The position numbers and the translations under genes are program-made. Of a stretch of 25,083 nt of DNA, positions 1-8,399 are shown piece by piece. Where the stretch lies: positions 1 to 25,083 of the forward strand of contig JBBRYY010000041.1 in NCBI GenBank assembly GCA_038237245.1, in the 5' to 3' direction. Source of the stretch: FEN-1250 sp038237245 (GTDB lineage: Bacteria > Gemmatimonadota > Gemmatimonadetes > Gemmatimonadales > Gemmatimonadaceae). Under the pieces are notes generated by a model that was given only the letters and a program-made list of their open reading frames with translations, was not told where the DNA came from and made no database searches. Position 1 is the stretch's first letter; each line of letters opens with the position of its first letter.

Positions 1-2741
1 ACGAGAGCAGAAATCTGGAACTTGCTAATGTGGAAGCTCGTGCGGATCGATCCGGTCCAGTGCGGATCCGGATCTGAGATGACACGATCCGTCGGATCGA
101 ACACCGGGAAGCCGGACGCATCGATGTAGAGCGCGTTCTTGCCTGCGCCGACGCAGGACGTCGCATCGATGTCGACACCGTCGACGATTAGCCCGCGACC
201 GCAGCGAACGAAGTCCTGGCCGCGAAGGCCGATGTCATTGCCGAGCGTCGCAGCGCCAGAGGCGCCCGCGAAGGTACCACCGAACTGCGCGACGTTGGAC
301 ACGAACTCCGCTCCACTGAGTCCAGTGACCGTGGTCGTGTTCTTCGCCCAGTTCACGCCGAGATCCCATGAAAAATTCGGGCGCGTGATTGGACGCACGT
401 TCATCGCGACTTCGTAGCCCTTGTTTTGCAGCGTCGCCCCGTTCTTCAACTGCGTTGCGTAGCCGGAGCTAAGTGGAATCGGAAGCGGAAGAATGACGTC
501 CGTCGACTTGTTCTTATAGTACGTCAGCGAGAGATCGACCTTCTGATCGAGGAAGCCGAGGTCAGCTCCACCCTCGAACTCCTTCTCGCGTTCCGGCTTG
601 ATGTTCGGATTGCCGAGCGCGCCGCTCGAGAACAACCCTCCACCCCCCTGCTGCGTCGCATTGAGGAAGTCGCCGAAGCCCGAGCCGAAGAATCCGCCCG
701 GGATGAGCACGGTGTTCGTGGCGTAGACACCGGGCTCTTTTCCGGTTTCGCCGTACGCCGCACGGAGCTTCCCGAAGCTGAACGCGCCCCTCTGATCGGT
801 CTTGCCGAGGAGATTCGTGAACGTCCACGCGGCGCTCGCCTTCGGATACCAGGCGCGGGGATTACTCTCACCGAAGGTGGAGAATCCATCGTTGCGCAGG
901 GCGGCCGTCAGGTACAGCTGGTTGTAGATGTCCGCCGTCGCCTGTCCGAAGTACGACTCGGAGTGTACGAGCGACTTGAATTCCGTCGGAATCCACGCCG
1001 TCGTGTTCTGCAGGTTGAACGGCGTCGCGGCGACGAGGTTCTGTCCGTTGACGTCCGTCTCGCGGAATCGGCGCGCGTTCAGGTTCTGTCCAAGCGTGAA
1101 CGTTCCGGAGAAATTCGGAGTGAACGTGTGGCTCAGCGTCGCCGTCAGGTTGTGATCGATCTGGAGATTGTTGCCATCGGTGCGGAAGACCTGCCCGCTG
1201 GCGAACGACGACGACGACTGTGCCTGCGCGTCCAGCAACTGATTGCTGTAGTAATCGGCACCGAGCGTGTAGTCGAGCTTCAGCCAGTCGGTGGCGTCGT
1301 AGTTCAAATTGACGTTGCCATACGCGCGGTTCGTCTCGGCCGTGTTCAGATTGCCGAAGATGACGAAGAGCGGGTTGTCATAGCCGCGGCCGCTCAGATT
1401 GTCGAACAGCACGGGCTGCGGATACCGATAGGAGCGCTGTGTCTGCGTGGCGGTGTCGAGATAAGGAAAGTTGTTGAAGTTCGGCGACGTACGCATGGCG
1501 CCGAGCAGCAGTCCCGACGTGTTGGAGCCCTTCTGCACGAACTGTCCGCGGCCGTCGACATACGAAATGTTGCCGCCGACGGTGAGTCGATCGAACAGGT
1601 GGTGCGAGGCCTTCAGGCGAACCGTGGTTCGCTTGTAGGTGTCGTTCGGGCCCAAGATGACGCCCTGCTGATTCGTATAGCCGGCCGAGAGGTAGAAGAC
1701 GGTCTTGTCATTTCCACCAGACGCGGAGAGCGTATTGTCGGAATTGTGACCGGTCTCGAAGATCTCATCGAAGTGATTGTACGTTGGCGTTCCCGCCGCA
1801 ATCAGGTCTCCGTACGAACCGCTCGTGAGGCGGCAACCTGGGTGGGTGCAGACGGCATTGACGCCGTGGGAACCCTGCGCATAGCTCGTCTGTAGCGGGA
1901 CCTTCCTGTTGACTTTGTCGAACGAGTAGTTCGAGCCCAGCGAATAGTGTGTGCCACCGGCGTGGCCGCTCTTCGTGGTGATGATCACGACACCGTCCGA
2001 TGCGCGCGCGCCGTAAATCGCCGCGGCAGCCGCACCCTTCAGGATCGTCACCGTCTCGATGTCGTTCGGGTTGATGTCGGCTGCGCGGTTCGGCGCGGCA
2101 ACACCAGCCGTCGGATCTTCCGCCGTCATGACGGAATTGTCGATCGGCACACCATCGACGACGAACAGCGGCTGCGCATCGCCCGAGAGCGACTTGATGC
2201 CGCGGATGCGAATGTACGCCGATGAGCCCGGGTCACCCGACTGACTGTTGACCTGGACGCCGGGAGTCTTGCCGGCGAGCGCCTCCACGATGTTGTTCTC
2301 GTGTGAGCGCGTGATCAGCGACGAGTCGACCGTCGACACCGCGGTGCCGAGCTTCTCGATCGAGCTGGTCGTGCCCGCGCCCGTCACGACGATTTCGCCG
2401 AGGCGGAGCGGATTGACGTCGAGCGCAAAATCCTGCGTGACGTTGCCCGCGAGCGTAATCGTCGCGGCCTTCGCCTTGTAGCCGATCAAGCGTGCGGTGA
2501 TCGTGGCCTGCTGCCCGTGTGCGCGCGCGGCCGGAACGACGAGCGAATACCGCCCATCATCTCGCGTAAGCGTGACAGAGCCAAGCCCTTCGACAGTGAC
2601 GCTTGCCGTACCGAGCGGCGCACCGCCCTCCGCACTGGTGACTCGACCAGTGATCGTGACAGCGTCCTGCGCTACGGCATAAGCCGGAAGCGCAATGAGC
2701 GCACACACGACGGCAATAACTGACCTAACAGAACGTCCCAT
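1..2741 (-). CDS. SusC/RagA-family TonB-linked outer membrane receptor (3' end cut by window edge)
   Basis: The frame is open from an ATG at 2741 to the left edge, about 913 codons without a stop. A signal peptide (hydrophobic core VIAVVCALIALPAYA) is followed by a carboxypeptidase-regulatory-like beta-sandwich (residues ~28-105). A TonB plug domain comes next, with the family signatures VVDGVPID (~residue 194) and ILKGAAAAAIYGARASDG (~232-247). The rest is aromatic-rich beta-barrel. Members of this family import oligosaccharides or peptides across the outer membrane with TonB energy and usually pair with a SusD-like lipoprotein. A partner would lie beyond the left edge, so this is inference. 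A strong ribosome binding site (AAGGAGG, complement of 2746-2752) supports the start. The substrate cannot be told. A promoter with a palindromic operator and a leader hairpin lies upstream and is listed separately. Confidence 0.93.
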   Translation of the reverse strand, partial: MGRSVRSVIAVVCALIALPAYAVAQDAVTITGRVTSAEGGAPLGTASVTVEGLGSVTLTRDDGRYSLVVPAARAHGQQATITARLIGYKAKAATITLAGNVTQDFALDVNPLRLGEIVVTGAGTTSSIEKLGTAVSTVDSSLITRSHENNIVEALAGKTPGVQVNSQSGDPGSSAYIRIRGIKSLSGDAQPLFVVDGVPIDNSVMTAEDPTAGVAAPNRAADINPNDIETVTILKGAAAAAIYGARASDGVVIITTKSGHAGGTHYSLGSNYSFDKVNRKVPLQTSYAQGSHGVNAVCTHPGCRLTSGSYGDLIAAGTPTYNHFDEIFETGHNSDNTLSASGGNDKTVFYLSAGYTNQQGVILGPNDTYKRTTVRLKASHHLFDRLTVGGNISYVDGRGQFVQKGSNTSGLLLGAMRTSPNFNNFPYLDTATQTQRSYRYPQPVLFDNLSGRGYDNPLFVIFGNLNTAETNRAYGNVNLNYDATDWLKLDYTLGADYYSNQLLDAQAQSSSSFASGQVFRTDGNNLQIDHNLTATLSHTFTPNFSGTFTLGQNLNARRFRETDVNGQNLVAATPFNLQNTTAWIPTEFKSLVHSESYFGQATADIYNQLYLTAALRNDGFSTFGESNPRAWYPKASAAWTFTNLLGKTDQRGAFSFGKLRAAYGETGKEPGVYATNTVLIPGGFFGSGFGDFLNATQQGGGGLFSSGALGNPNIKPEREKEFEGGADLGFLDQKVDLSLTYYKNKSTDVILPLPIPLSSGYATQLKNGATLQNKGYEVAMNVRPITRPNFSWDLGVNWAKNTTTVTGLSGAEFVSNVAQFGGTFAGASGAATLGNDIGLRGQDFVRCGRGLIVDGVDIDATSCVGAGKNALYIDASGFPVFDPTDRVISDPDPHWTGSIRTSFHISKFQISAL

Positions 2742-2953
2742 GCTTCCTCCTTGCCACCTCTTCCAAAAGGTGTGTGGACGACGATGAATCTTGTCTGGTT
2801 GGCGTTCGAGCGCTCGCGGAAATCGCGTTGCGCCTCCCTCAGATGCCGCTGGGTGTCCCCTCCTCTTGGCGGTTCGATTCGCATGCGGCGGCACGACACA
2901 CATGGGGCAGCCATGGACGAACGCCCCGGCACCCGACGAAAAAGACTCTCGAC

Positions 2954-2998
2954 CGGTTCCGACAATGGAACCTTTTCAGGATCCCATTGTCGGAACCG
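2954..2998 (-). promoter_or_regulatory. 15-bp perfect inverted repeat in the leader of the SusC-like gene
   Basis: CGGTTCCGACAATGG (2954-2968) and CCATTGTCGGAACCG (2984-2998) are perfect reverse complements with a 15-nt loop. On the minus strand the hairpin would begin just after the inferred transcription start. It is followed about 10 nt later by a CTTTTTC run (2938-2944). It could be an attenuator, a 5'-stabilising stem or a DNA operator. The remainder of the 395-nt gap 2742-3136 shows no convincing gene. Confidence 0.6.
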
Positions 2999-3008
2999 AA
3001 CATTTACG

Positions 3009-3037
3009 AACATAAAGTGTGGTACCACACAGTGCAA
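3009..3037 (-). promoter_or_regulatory. Putative promoter of the SusC-like gene with operator palindrome in the spacer
   Basis: Read on the minus strand, TTGCAC (3032-3037) and TATGTT (3009-3014) are separated by exactly 17 nt. The spacer contains the perfect 14-bp palindrome GTGTGGTACCACAC (3017-3030). This is a typical position for a repressor or activator site. The -35 match is weak (3/6) and the -10 moderate (4/6), so the assignment rests mainly on spacing plus palindrome. It would give a leader of about 260 nt. Confidence 0.45.
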
Positions 3038-3136
3038 GAATCCGGTGAAGTATCACAAATCCGCCCCCCGCGCAGGCTGTTGAGCCCGCCTAACCCCACC
3101 GTAGCGGCCTCCGCTGCCGCTACCATATCTTCCGGC

Positions 3137-4315
3137 ATGGCACCCGTCGTCCGGCAGATTGCCCGCCGCGTCCTCATACCCATTGCCCTTGCCGCCTCCG
3201 CCCCCTCTCTGGGAGCGCAACGGCTCAGCGACAGCACCGCCTCCGGGACAATCATCCACCCGCGACCGCGCGCCCTCGTCGCAGGTATCATAGGAGTAGT
3301 AGCGGGCGGACTCGCAGGGTGGGGCTTTAGCCAGGGAGGTGGCCAGCATGGCGCCGGGATGCCCCTGATCGGAGCGGCAGGTGGAGGACTCATCGGATTC
3401 TTCGTCGGGCGTCAGCTCGACGAGCGCCGTACGATCGCCTTTCACGGCGCGCCTTCACTCAAGATCCCGAATGTCGGCGTGGAGCTCGACGGCGACGCCA
3501 CCGTGCTCACGATTCGCGATTCCACCGCGGCCGTGGGCGGGAGCGACGGCGTTCAGCTCTTCTCCACCATGGATGCGCGACTCATCTCCCTCGGGACGCG
3601 CGCCGCCGGCCTGCACGGCATCGGCGCCATCGATCTCGCACCGCGGACCGCCTGGCTCGCCCTCGGCTCGCGCACCGGCCTCTATATCTATCCGCCGGAA
3701 AAGGGCCCCGGAGTTCTGGTGCGCCGCGCGAACATCAGCGCGATCGCCGCCGCGGACACCCGAATCTTCATCGCCACCGACAATCGCGTCGAGAGCGTGC
3801 CGGTGAACGCCGACTCCGTGCGCGACTTCCCCGGCACCGACCTGGGTGCGCCCGTCCGCGACGTCGTGCTCGACGAGGCGCGCGCGGTGCTCTGGGCCTC
3901 CACCGATCGGGCGCTCGTCGCGCTGCGCATCACCGGCGACTCACTCGCGATCATCGGCTCGGTGCCACTGGCCGGCGTGGGGCTGCGCGTCGTGGTCGAT
4001 CGCGGGCTTGCCGCGGTGGCGATGGGCGAGAAGGGGGTCGCGCTCATCGATATCTCGGATCCAATAAATCCGAAGCCGCGCCCCACCTGGTCGGACGCGC
4101 GCTTCGCCTACGATGTGTCGATCGACGGGCCGCGGCTCTTCGTCGCCGCGGGACCCGAAGGGGTCTATCTCGTCAACATCTCGACCGACACCCCGAAGAC
4201 CATTGGACTCGCACGCTCGCTAGGCTTCGCATCGGCGATCGTCTCGCACGACGGACACACCTTCATTCTCGATCGCCGCGCCAACGCGCTTCGGCGCATC
4301 GTTTCCACCTACTAG
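3137..4315 (+). CDS. Secreted LVIVD/beta-propeller-like protein with glycine-rich hydrophobic segments
   Basis: The open frame extends upstream to 2774, but the ATG at 3137 is preferred (392 aa). It begins a signal peptide ending ...APSLGAQ, whereas the upstream part crosses the promoter and leader of the divergent gene. Residues ~46-93 hold two hydrophobic Gly/Ala-rich stretches (VAGIIGVVAGGLAGWGF and GAAGGGLIGFFVG), glycine-zipper-like. The rest consists of repeated short beta-strand units. One of them, GVALIDISDPINPKP (~residues 298-312), matches the LVIVD repeat style of propeller proteins. The function is unknown; an envelope or periplasmic binding role is inference. The DsbA-like gene starts 11 nt downstream, so the two probably form an operon. 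No good ribosome binding site is seen before 3137. Confidence 0.7.
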   Translation: MAPVVRQIARRVLIPIALAASAPSLGAQRLSDSTASGTIIHPRPRALVAGIIGVVAGGLAGWGFSQGGGQHGAGMPLIGAAGGGLIGFFVGRQLDERRTIAFHGAPSLKIPNVGVELDGDATVLTIRDSTAAVGGSDGVQLFSTMDARLISLGTRAAGLHGIGAIDLAPRTAWLALGSRTGLYIYPPEKGPGVLVRRANISAIAAADTRIFIATDNRVESVPVNADSVRDFPGTDLGAPVRDVVLDEARAVLWASTDRALVALRITGDSLAIIGSVPLAGVGLRVVVDRGLAAVAMGEKGVALIDISDPINPKPRPTWSDARFAYDVSIDGPRLFVAAGPEGVYLVNISTDTPKTIGLARSLGFASAIVSHDGHTFILDRRANALRRIVSTY

Positions 4316-4326
4316 CAGAGGAGCAC

Positions 4327-5016
4327 GTGCAGCGCAGGTATCCATACGGGTCCATTGTCGTCGCCGCGATCGCGGTCGTTCTCGCGTGCGGCAAGAGCTC
4401 GAGCGCCAGCGCTGCCACGAGCGCCGCGTCTTCGGCCACCGCCGGCCCCGACAGCCTCCTTCTCCGCCGCGCCGATCACGCGCGCATCCTCGGCAGCCCC
4501 ACCGCGACCGTGTGGGTGGTGGAGGTGAGCGACTTCCAGTGTCCCTTCTGCCGTCAGTTCCACGACGAGGCCTACGTCGACATCAAGCGCGACTACGTGG
4601 ACGCGGGCAAGGTGCGCCTCGCCTACGTGAACTTCCCGCTGTCGATGCATCGCAACTCCTTCGCTGCATCGGAGTCGGCGATGTGCGCAGCTGCGCAGGA
4701 CAAGTTCTGGCAGATGCACGACGCGCTCTTCACGACGCAGAAACAGTGGGAGGCGCTCCCCGCGCCGCAGCCGATGTTCGACTCACTCGCTGTCGCGCAG
4801 GGTGTGGATGCGGCGGCATTTCGCAAATGCGTATCCGGCCACATCACGAAGCCGATGATCGAGGCGGACATCGACCGCGCGACGAAGGCCGGCGTGGAGT
4901 CGACGCCGACGTTCCTCATCGGCGGCATGATGGTGACGGGCGCGCAGCCGATCGCCAACTTCCGGATTGCGATCGATTCGGCGCTCGCACTCGCGTCCAA
5001 TGCGGCAAAGCACTGA
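4327..5016 (+). CDS. DsbA-like (thioredoxin-fold) thiol oxidoreductase, probable lipoprotein
   Basis: The protein has 229 aa and starts at GTG, chosen because AGAGGAG (4317-4323) sits just upstream. The N terminus has a hydrophobic stretch ending VVLAC, a lipobox-like site that would lipidate Cys21. A low-complexity Ser/Ala linker follows. The core is a DsbA/BdbD-type thioredoxin fold with active site C72-P-F-C75 in FQCPFCRQF and the cis-proline motif STPTF (~192-196). Two further cysteines (AMCAAA, FRKCVSG) could form a structural disulfide, as in BdbD-like proteins. The role is disulfide formation or isomerisation in exported proteins, anchored to a membrane. It lies 11 nt after the propeller-like gene, which might be a client; this is inference. 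Confidence 0.9.
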   Translation: MQRRYPYGSIVVAAIAVVLACGKSSSASAATSAASSATAGPDSLLLRRADHARILGSPTATVWVVEVSDFQCPFCRQFHDEAYVDIKRDYVDAGKVRLAYVNFPLSMHRNSFAASESAMCAAAQDKFWQMHDALFTTQKQWEALPAPQPMFDSLAVAQGVDAAAFRKCVSGHITKPMIEADIDRATKAGVESTPTFLIGGMMVTGAQPIANFRIAIDSALALASNAAKH

Positions 5017-5071
5017 AGAGCGGAGAGCAGCCGGCCATCTCGGCGACACGCTCGCCCATCGAGAAACGAAA

Positions 5072-5114
5072 GTGGGGTTCGCCGATGAGGTGGTGACCTC
5101 ACGACGAACCCCAC
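5072..5114. terminator. Long hairpin after the DsbA-like gene, terminator-like on the minus side
   Basis: GTGGGGTTCG (5072-5081) pairs with CGAACCCCAC (5105-5114), and inside it TGAGGT (5086-5091) pairs with ACCTCA (5096-5101) around a GGTG loop. The plus side has no T run. On the minus strand the stem is followed by TTTCGTTTC, so termination would work better in that direction. It may still stop transcription after the gene ending at 5016. Confidence 0.5.
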
Positions 5115-5127
5115 ACTATTCGACCGA

Positions 5128-5190
5128 GCGGCGAGGACCACCGGTCAAGCTACGACTTGGGCCTTAACGGCTTCGAGCGATCCTCGCCGC
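5128..5190. other. Second inverted repeat in the gap before waaA
   Basis: GCGGCGAGGA (5128-5137) and TCCTCGCCGC (5181-5190) are perfect 10-bp complements separated by 43 nt. Together with 5072-5114 this makes the whole gap strongly foldable. No T run follows. It may be a leader structure of waaA or part of a small antisense-strand RNA; neither is proven. Confidence 0.4.
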
Positions 5191-5375
5191 CTGCTGGTCA
5201 CTAGACAATGGATCACCTCCTCTTTGAAGGGTTCGACATTGGGCGGAAACCTTCACCCCGCGCCGCGCTGCGCCATGCGCGCGCGACGTTCGGCGGAAAG
5301 ACTAACGATGCGACGATTCCCGCGCAATATCTCCGCAATGTGGTCGCGCTCGCTCCCCCTGCACGTCAGCAAATC

Positions 5376-6665
5376 GTGAACTTTCTCCTCGGCGGCGCCT
5401 ACGAAGGCGCCGTGCAGCTGGCGCGCGCGGCAGCGCTCTTCGCACCGCCGCGCGGAGGGAAGGTCGTTGCAACCTTTCGTGCGCGGCGCGGCATACGCGC
5501 GCGGTACCAGCAGTGGAATCGCGAGTCGCGGAACGGGGAGCGGCCGCTCGTCTGGATGCACGCATCGTCGGTGGGCGAGGGGTTGCAGGCGCGCCCTGTG
5601 CTCGAGATGCTCCGCTCGGGCAATCCCAAGCTGCAACTCGCCTACACTTTCTTCTCGCCGAGCGCGGAGACGTTCGCGCGGTCGCTCGACGCGGACTTCG
5701 CGGAGTATCTGCCGTTCGATTCGCGCGGCGACGCACGGGTGGTGCTCGACGCGCTCTCGCCGCGCGTGCTGGCCTTCTCGAAGCTCGACGTGTGGCCGGC
5801 GCTCGTCGCCGCCGCGCGAGCGCGCGGCGTGCGCACCGCGCTCCTGAGTGCGACGCTGCACGAGCGCTCGCGCCGGAATTCGTGGTTCTCGACCGCATTC
5901 ACGGGCGCCGCCTACGCCGCGTTCGATGTGGTCGGCGCCGTCGACGAGGCCGATGCGATCCGCCTCATCAAGCTCGGCGTGCGCGAGAAGGCGATCTCCG
6001 TCACCGGTGACACGCGCTTCGATCAGGTGTGGACGCGCGCGCAGCCATCGGATGCGCGCAACGCGCGGCTCGCGCCGCTGCACAGCGACCGTCCGACGCT
6101 CGTCGCGGGCTCCACGTGGCACGCGGACGAGCGCGAGCTGCTCCCCGCGTGGGTCGCGATGCGCTCGCAGCTGCCCGATGCACGACTGATCATCGCGCCT
6201 CACGAGCCGACGCGCGCGCACCTCGCGCACATCGAGAAGTGGGCCGCCACGCACAAGCTCTCGCTCACGCGCACGAGTGCGCTCCCGCGTGGCGGGCAGT
6301 CCGACGTCGTGCTTGTGGACGGCGTGGGGATGCTCGGCGACCTGTACGCGCTGGCCGATGTCGCGTACGTGGGCGGCGGCTTTCACGGCGCGGGGCTGCA
6401 CTCGGTGCTCGAGCCGGCAGCGTTCGGCGTGCCGGTGCTCTTCGGCCCGCGCCACGAGAAGAGCCGCGATGCCGCGGCGTTGATCGCCGCCGACGCCGGC
6501 GCCTCCGTGACGGACGGCTCGGCCATCACCGCGCGCCTCGAGGCGCTGCTCACGCGCCCGGATACTCGCGGCGCCGAGGGCGCGCGCGCGAAGGAGCTCG
6601 TGGAGAAGGGACGGGGGGCGGCGGCGCGGTCGACGGCGCTGGTGACGGGGCTTTTGAGCGAATAG
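5376..6665 (+). CDS. waaA: 3-deoxy-D-manno-octulosonic acid (Kdo) transferase
   Basis: This membrane-associated GT-B glycosyltransferase adds Kdo from CMP-Kdo to the lipid A precursor, the first step of LPS inner-core assembly. Seen: an N-terminal hydrophobic anchor, the HASSVGEG motif with the presumed catalytic Glu (~residue 68), the mid-protein segment TGDTRFDQV, and a C-terminal sugar-nucleotide domain with VGGGFHGAG, LEPAAFGVPVLFGP. The frame is open from an ATG at 5208 (485 aa). GTG at 5376 gives 429 aa, close to the ~425 aa usual for WaaA, and codons 5208-5375 contain many A/T third positions unlike the rest. Neither start has a clear ribosome binding site, so the start is uncertain. 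No other LPS gene is adjacent. Confidence 0.93.
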   Translation: MNFLLGGAYEGAVQLARAAALFAPPRGGKVVATFRARRGIRARYQQWNRESRNGERPLVWMHASSVGEGLQARPVLEMLRSGNPKLQLAYTFFSPSAETFARSLDADFAEYLPFDSRGDARVVLDALSPRVLAFSKLDVWPALVAAARARGVRTALLSATLHERSRRNSWFSTAFTGAAYAAFDVVGAVDEADAIRLIKLGVREKAISVTGDTRFDQVWTRAQPSDARNARLAPLHSDRPTLVAGSTWHADERELLPAWVAMRSQLPDARLIIAPHEPTRAHLAHIEKWAATHKLSLTRTSALPRGGQSDVVLVDGVGMLGDLYALADVAYVGGGFHGAGLHSVLEPAAFGVPVLFGPRHEKSRDAAALIAADAGASVTDGSAITARLEALLTRPDTRGAEGARAKELVEKGRGAAARSTALVTGLLSE

Positions 6666-6712
6666 TAAGGCTCGACGCGCACTAACAATCAGATACGGAC
6701 ACAAACGGAAAA

Positions 6713-6747
6713 CGCCCGCGCGCGCGGTCACAGCCACACGCGGTGTG
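6713..6747 (-). terminator. Possible terminator after the EAL gene
   Basis: The convergent gap 6666-6752 holds a 12-bp GC palindrome (CCGCGCGCGCGG, 6716-6727) and a small CACAC-GCG-GTGTG hairpin (6735-6747). On the minus strand the palindrome is followed by GCGTTTTCCGTTT. The shape is compatible with an intrinsic terminator for the leftward gene but is not a textbook example. Confidence 0.3.
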
Positions 6748-6752
6748 ATCGC

Positions 6753-8399
6753 CTACGCACCAGCCGCGTGCGCGCCGGCGTGCACGGCGGCGCGCTCGGG
6801 CTTGTGGAGCAAAAATCCCTGCACCAGCGGAACACCGAGGCGCTTCACCGTCTCGAGCTCCTCGGCCCGCTCGATCCCTTCGGCGATCACCATCGCGCCC
6901 TGCTCCTTCGCGAAGACGACCATCGTCTCGACGAGATTCTGCTTGATGAAGTTCGTGTCGATGGCGGTGATCAGCGAGATGTCGAGCTTGATGAAGTCCG
7001 GCTCGAGGTTCGCGATCGAGCCGAGCCCCGCGTAGCCACTCCCTGCGTCGTCGACAGCGAAGCGGAAGCCACGCTCGCGGAACGACCGGAGGCGCTCGCG
7101 GAACTTCGGATAGTCCTTGATCGCCGTGCGCTCCGTGATCTCGAGCACGATGCGCCGCGGATCGATGGAGTCGAGGACGCCGAAGCCGGGATCGGCGAAG
7201 TCGTGCGGATCGACGTTGACGAAGAGCAGCTGCTCACCACGCAGCAGCTCCTTCGCGCCGACGAGCGCGCGCGCGCGACACAGGCGGCTGAGCTCCCACA
7301 CCAGGTCCGCTTCGGCCGCGACCTCGAACATCACTTCGGGGCTGCGGAGGGTGCGCGGCACGCCGCGCGCGAGTGCTTCGTAGCCGAAGATCTCGCCCGT
7401 CTCCGCGAGCACGATCGGATGGAAGTCGACATAGACGGAGCCGGAGTGCAGCACCCCCTTGAGCGCAGCGGTGCGGCGCACGCGCTCGCGCTGCTCCACG
7501 CTTCGCGCGGCGTTCGCCGCCTCGCGCATGCCGCGATAGATCAGTCGCTCGAAGCGGATCTTCGGCGTGTAGTAGACGTGTGAGGAACCGATGTAGATGT
7601 CGAAGAGCGACGACACATCCTCGCCGTGCACCTCCTCGAGCCGATTGCCGACGAACTGCTGGAGCTGGCGACCGGTCTCCGTAATCTGGGCGTCGGTGGG
7701 CACCGGCTTCCCCTTGTCGGGGATTTGCAGGAAGATGAAATCGTCATCGTTGGCAAAGCCGACCATCATGCGCGTGGTGCCGAGCGAGTGGGAATCGAGG
7801 TACTCGCGCACTGCGGCGGAGGTCGTCTCCAGCACCTGGTCCAGCTTCTCCCATCCATAAATCTCTTCGATCTTCGAATAGCGTACGAAGTTGAGATAGT
7901 AGACGATCACCTCGCCGCGATCCTTGATCAGCCCGCGCGTGCGCTCGAGCATCACCGGGAGCGTCGGCATTCCCGTGAGCGGATCGTAGAGCATCTCCTC
8001 GTACTCGACGTTGTCGATGCGCTGCGACAGCGCGATCCCCTGCGCCGCGATGCGTGCGATCGCGGAACGGATCCGCCACGCGATCTCTGCTGGCGCGGCC
8101 GGCGCGAGATACCACTCGTCGACACGGAACTCGATCGCGCGGCGGCACGCGACATCGTTCTCGCCGGCCAGAATGACGGGGATTCGGCGCGCGCTCGCGT
8201 GCTCGACGATGGCGCGGAGCAGCGACGGATCATCGGTGGCGACGACGATCGCGCGCGCTGAGGCGTGCATGTCGATCGCCGCCGGGAGCGCAGCGGCCGG
8301 ATCGACTGATACGACGTCGAGCTGAAGCAGCTCCGCCGCTTCCGCGAGCGCCCCGTCGACGCTGTCGGAGAGCAGGAAGGCGCGCGGGGCGGGCGTCAT
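6753..8399 (-). CDS. EAL-domain cyclic-di-GMP phosphodiesterase with degenerate GGDEF
   Basis: The protein has 548 aa. The N-terminal ~130 residues look like a receiver-type fold without clear phosphorylation residues. A GGDEF-like domain follows (~135-290), starting YDPLTGMPTL. Its active-site loop reads FANDDDF instead of GGDEF, so it should not make c-di-GMP. The EAL domain (~315-540) keeps the expected metal and substrate residues: GYEALARG (~340), FVNVDP, LEITERTA, VDDAGSGYAGLG, FIKLDISL, IAEGIE and QGFLLHKP. It is therefore likely an active enzyme turning c-di-GMP into pGpG. The start ATG overlaps the stop of the response regulator by 4 nt (ATGA), so the two are translationally coupled and probably work together. 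Confidence 0.92.
   Translation of the reverse strand: MTPAPRAFLLSDSVDGALAEAAELLQLDVVSVDPAAALPAAIDMHASARAIVVATDDPSLLRAIVEHASARRIPVILAGENDVACRRAIEFRVDEWYLAPAAPAEIAWRIRSAIARIAAQGIALSQRIDNVEYEEMLYDPLTGMPTLPVMLERTRGLIKDRGEVIVYYLNFVRYSKIEEIYGWEKLDQVLETTSAAVREYLDSHSLGTTRMMVGFANDDDFIFLQIPDKGKPVPTDAQITETGRQLQQFVGNRLEEVHGEDVSSLFDIYIGSSHVYYTPKIRFERLIYRGMREAANAARSVEQRERVRRTAALKGVLHSGSVYVDFHPIVLAETGEIFGYEALARGVPRTLRSPEVMFEVAAEADLVWELSRLCRARALVGAKELLRGEQLLFVNVDPHDFADPGFGVLDSIDPRRIVLEITERTAIKDYPKFRERLRSFRERGFRFAVDDAGSGYAGLGSIANLEPDFIKLDISLITAIDTNFIKQNLVETMVVFAKEQGAMVIAEGIERAEELETVKRLGVPLVQGFLLHKPERAAVHAGAHAAGA

Noticed and set aside
426..1895. 489-aa open frame on the plus strand
   Set aside because: Antisense to the SusC-like receptor; composition is Arg/Val/Glu-rich with no domain.
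5209..5221. Possible 16S rRNA gene fragment
   Set aside because: Only 13 nt match and the upstream bases do not fit the 16S 3' helix, so no rRNA feature is annotated; kept only as a curiosity.
5253..6737. 494-aa open frame on the minus strand
   Set aside because: Antisense to waaA, Arg-rich, no motif.
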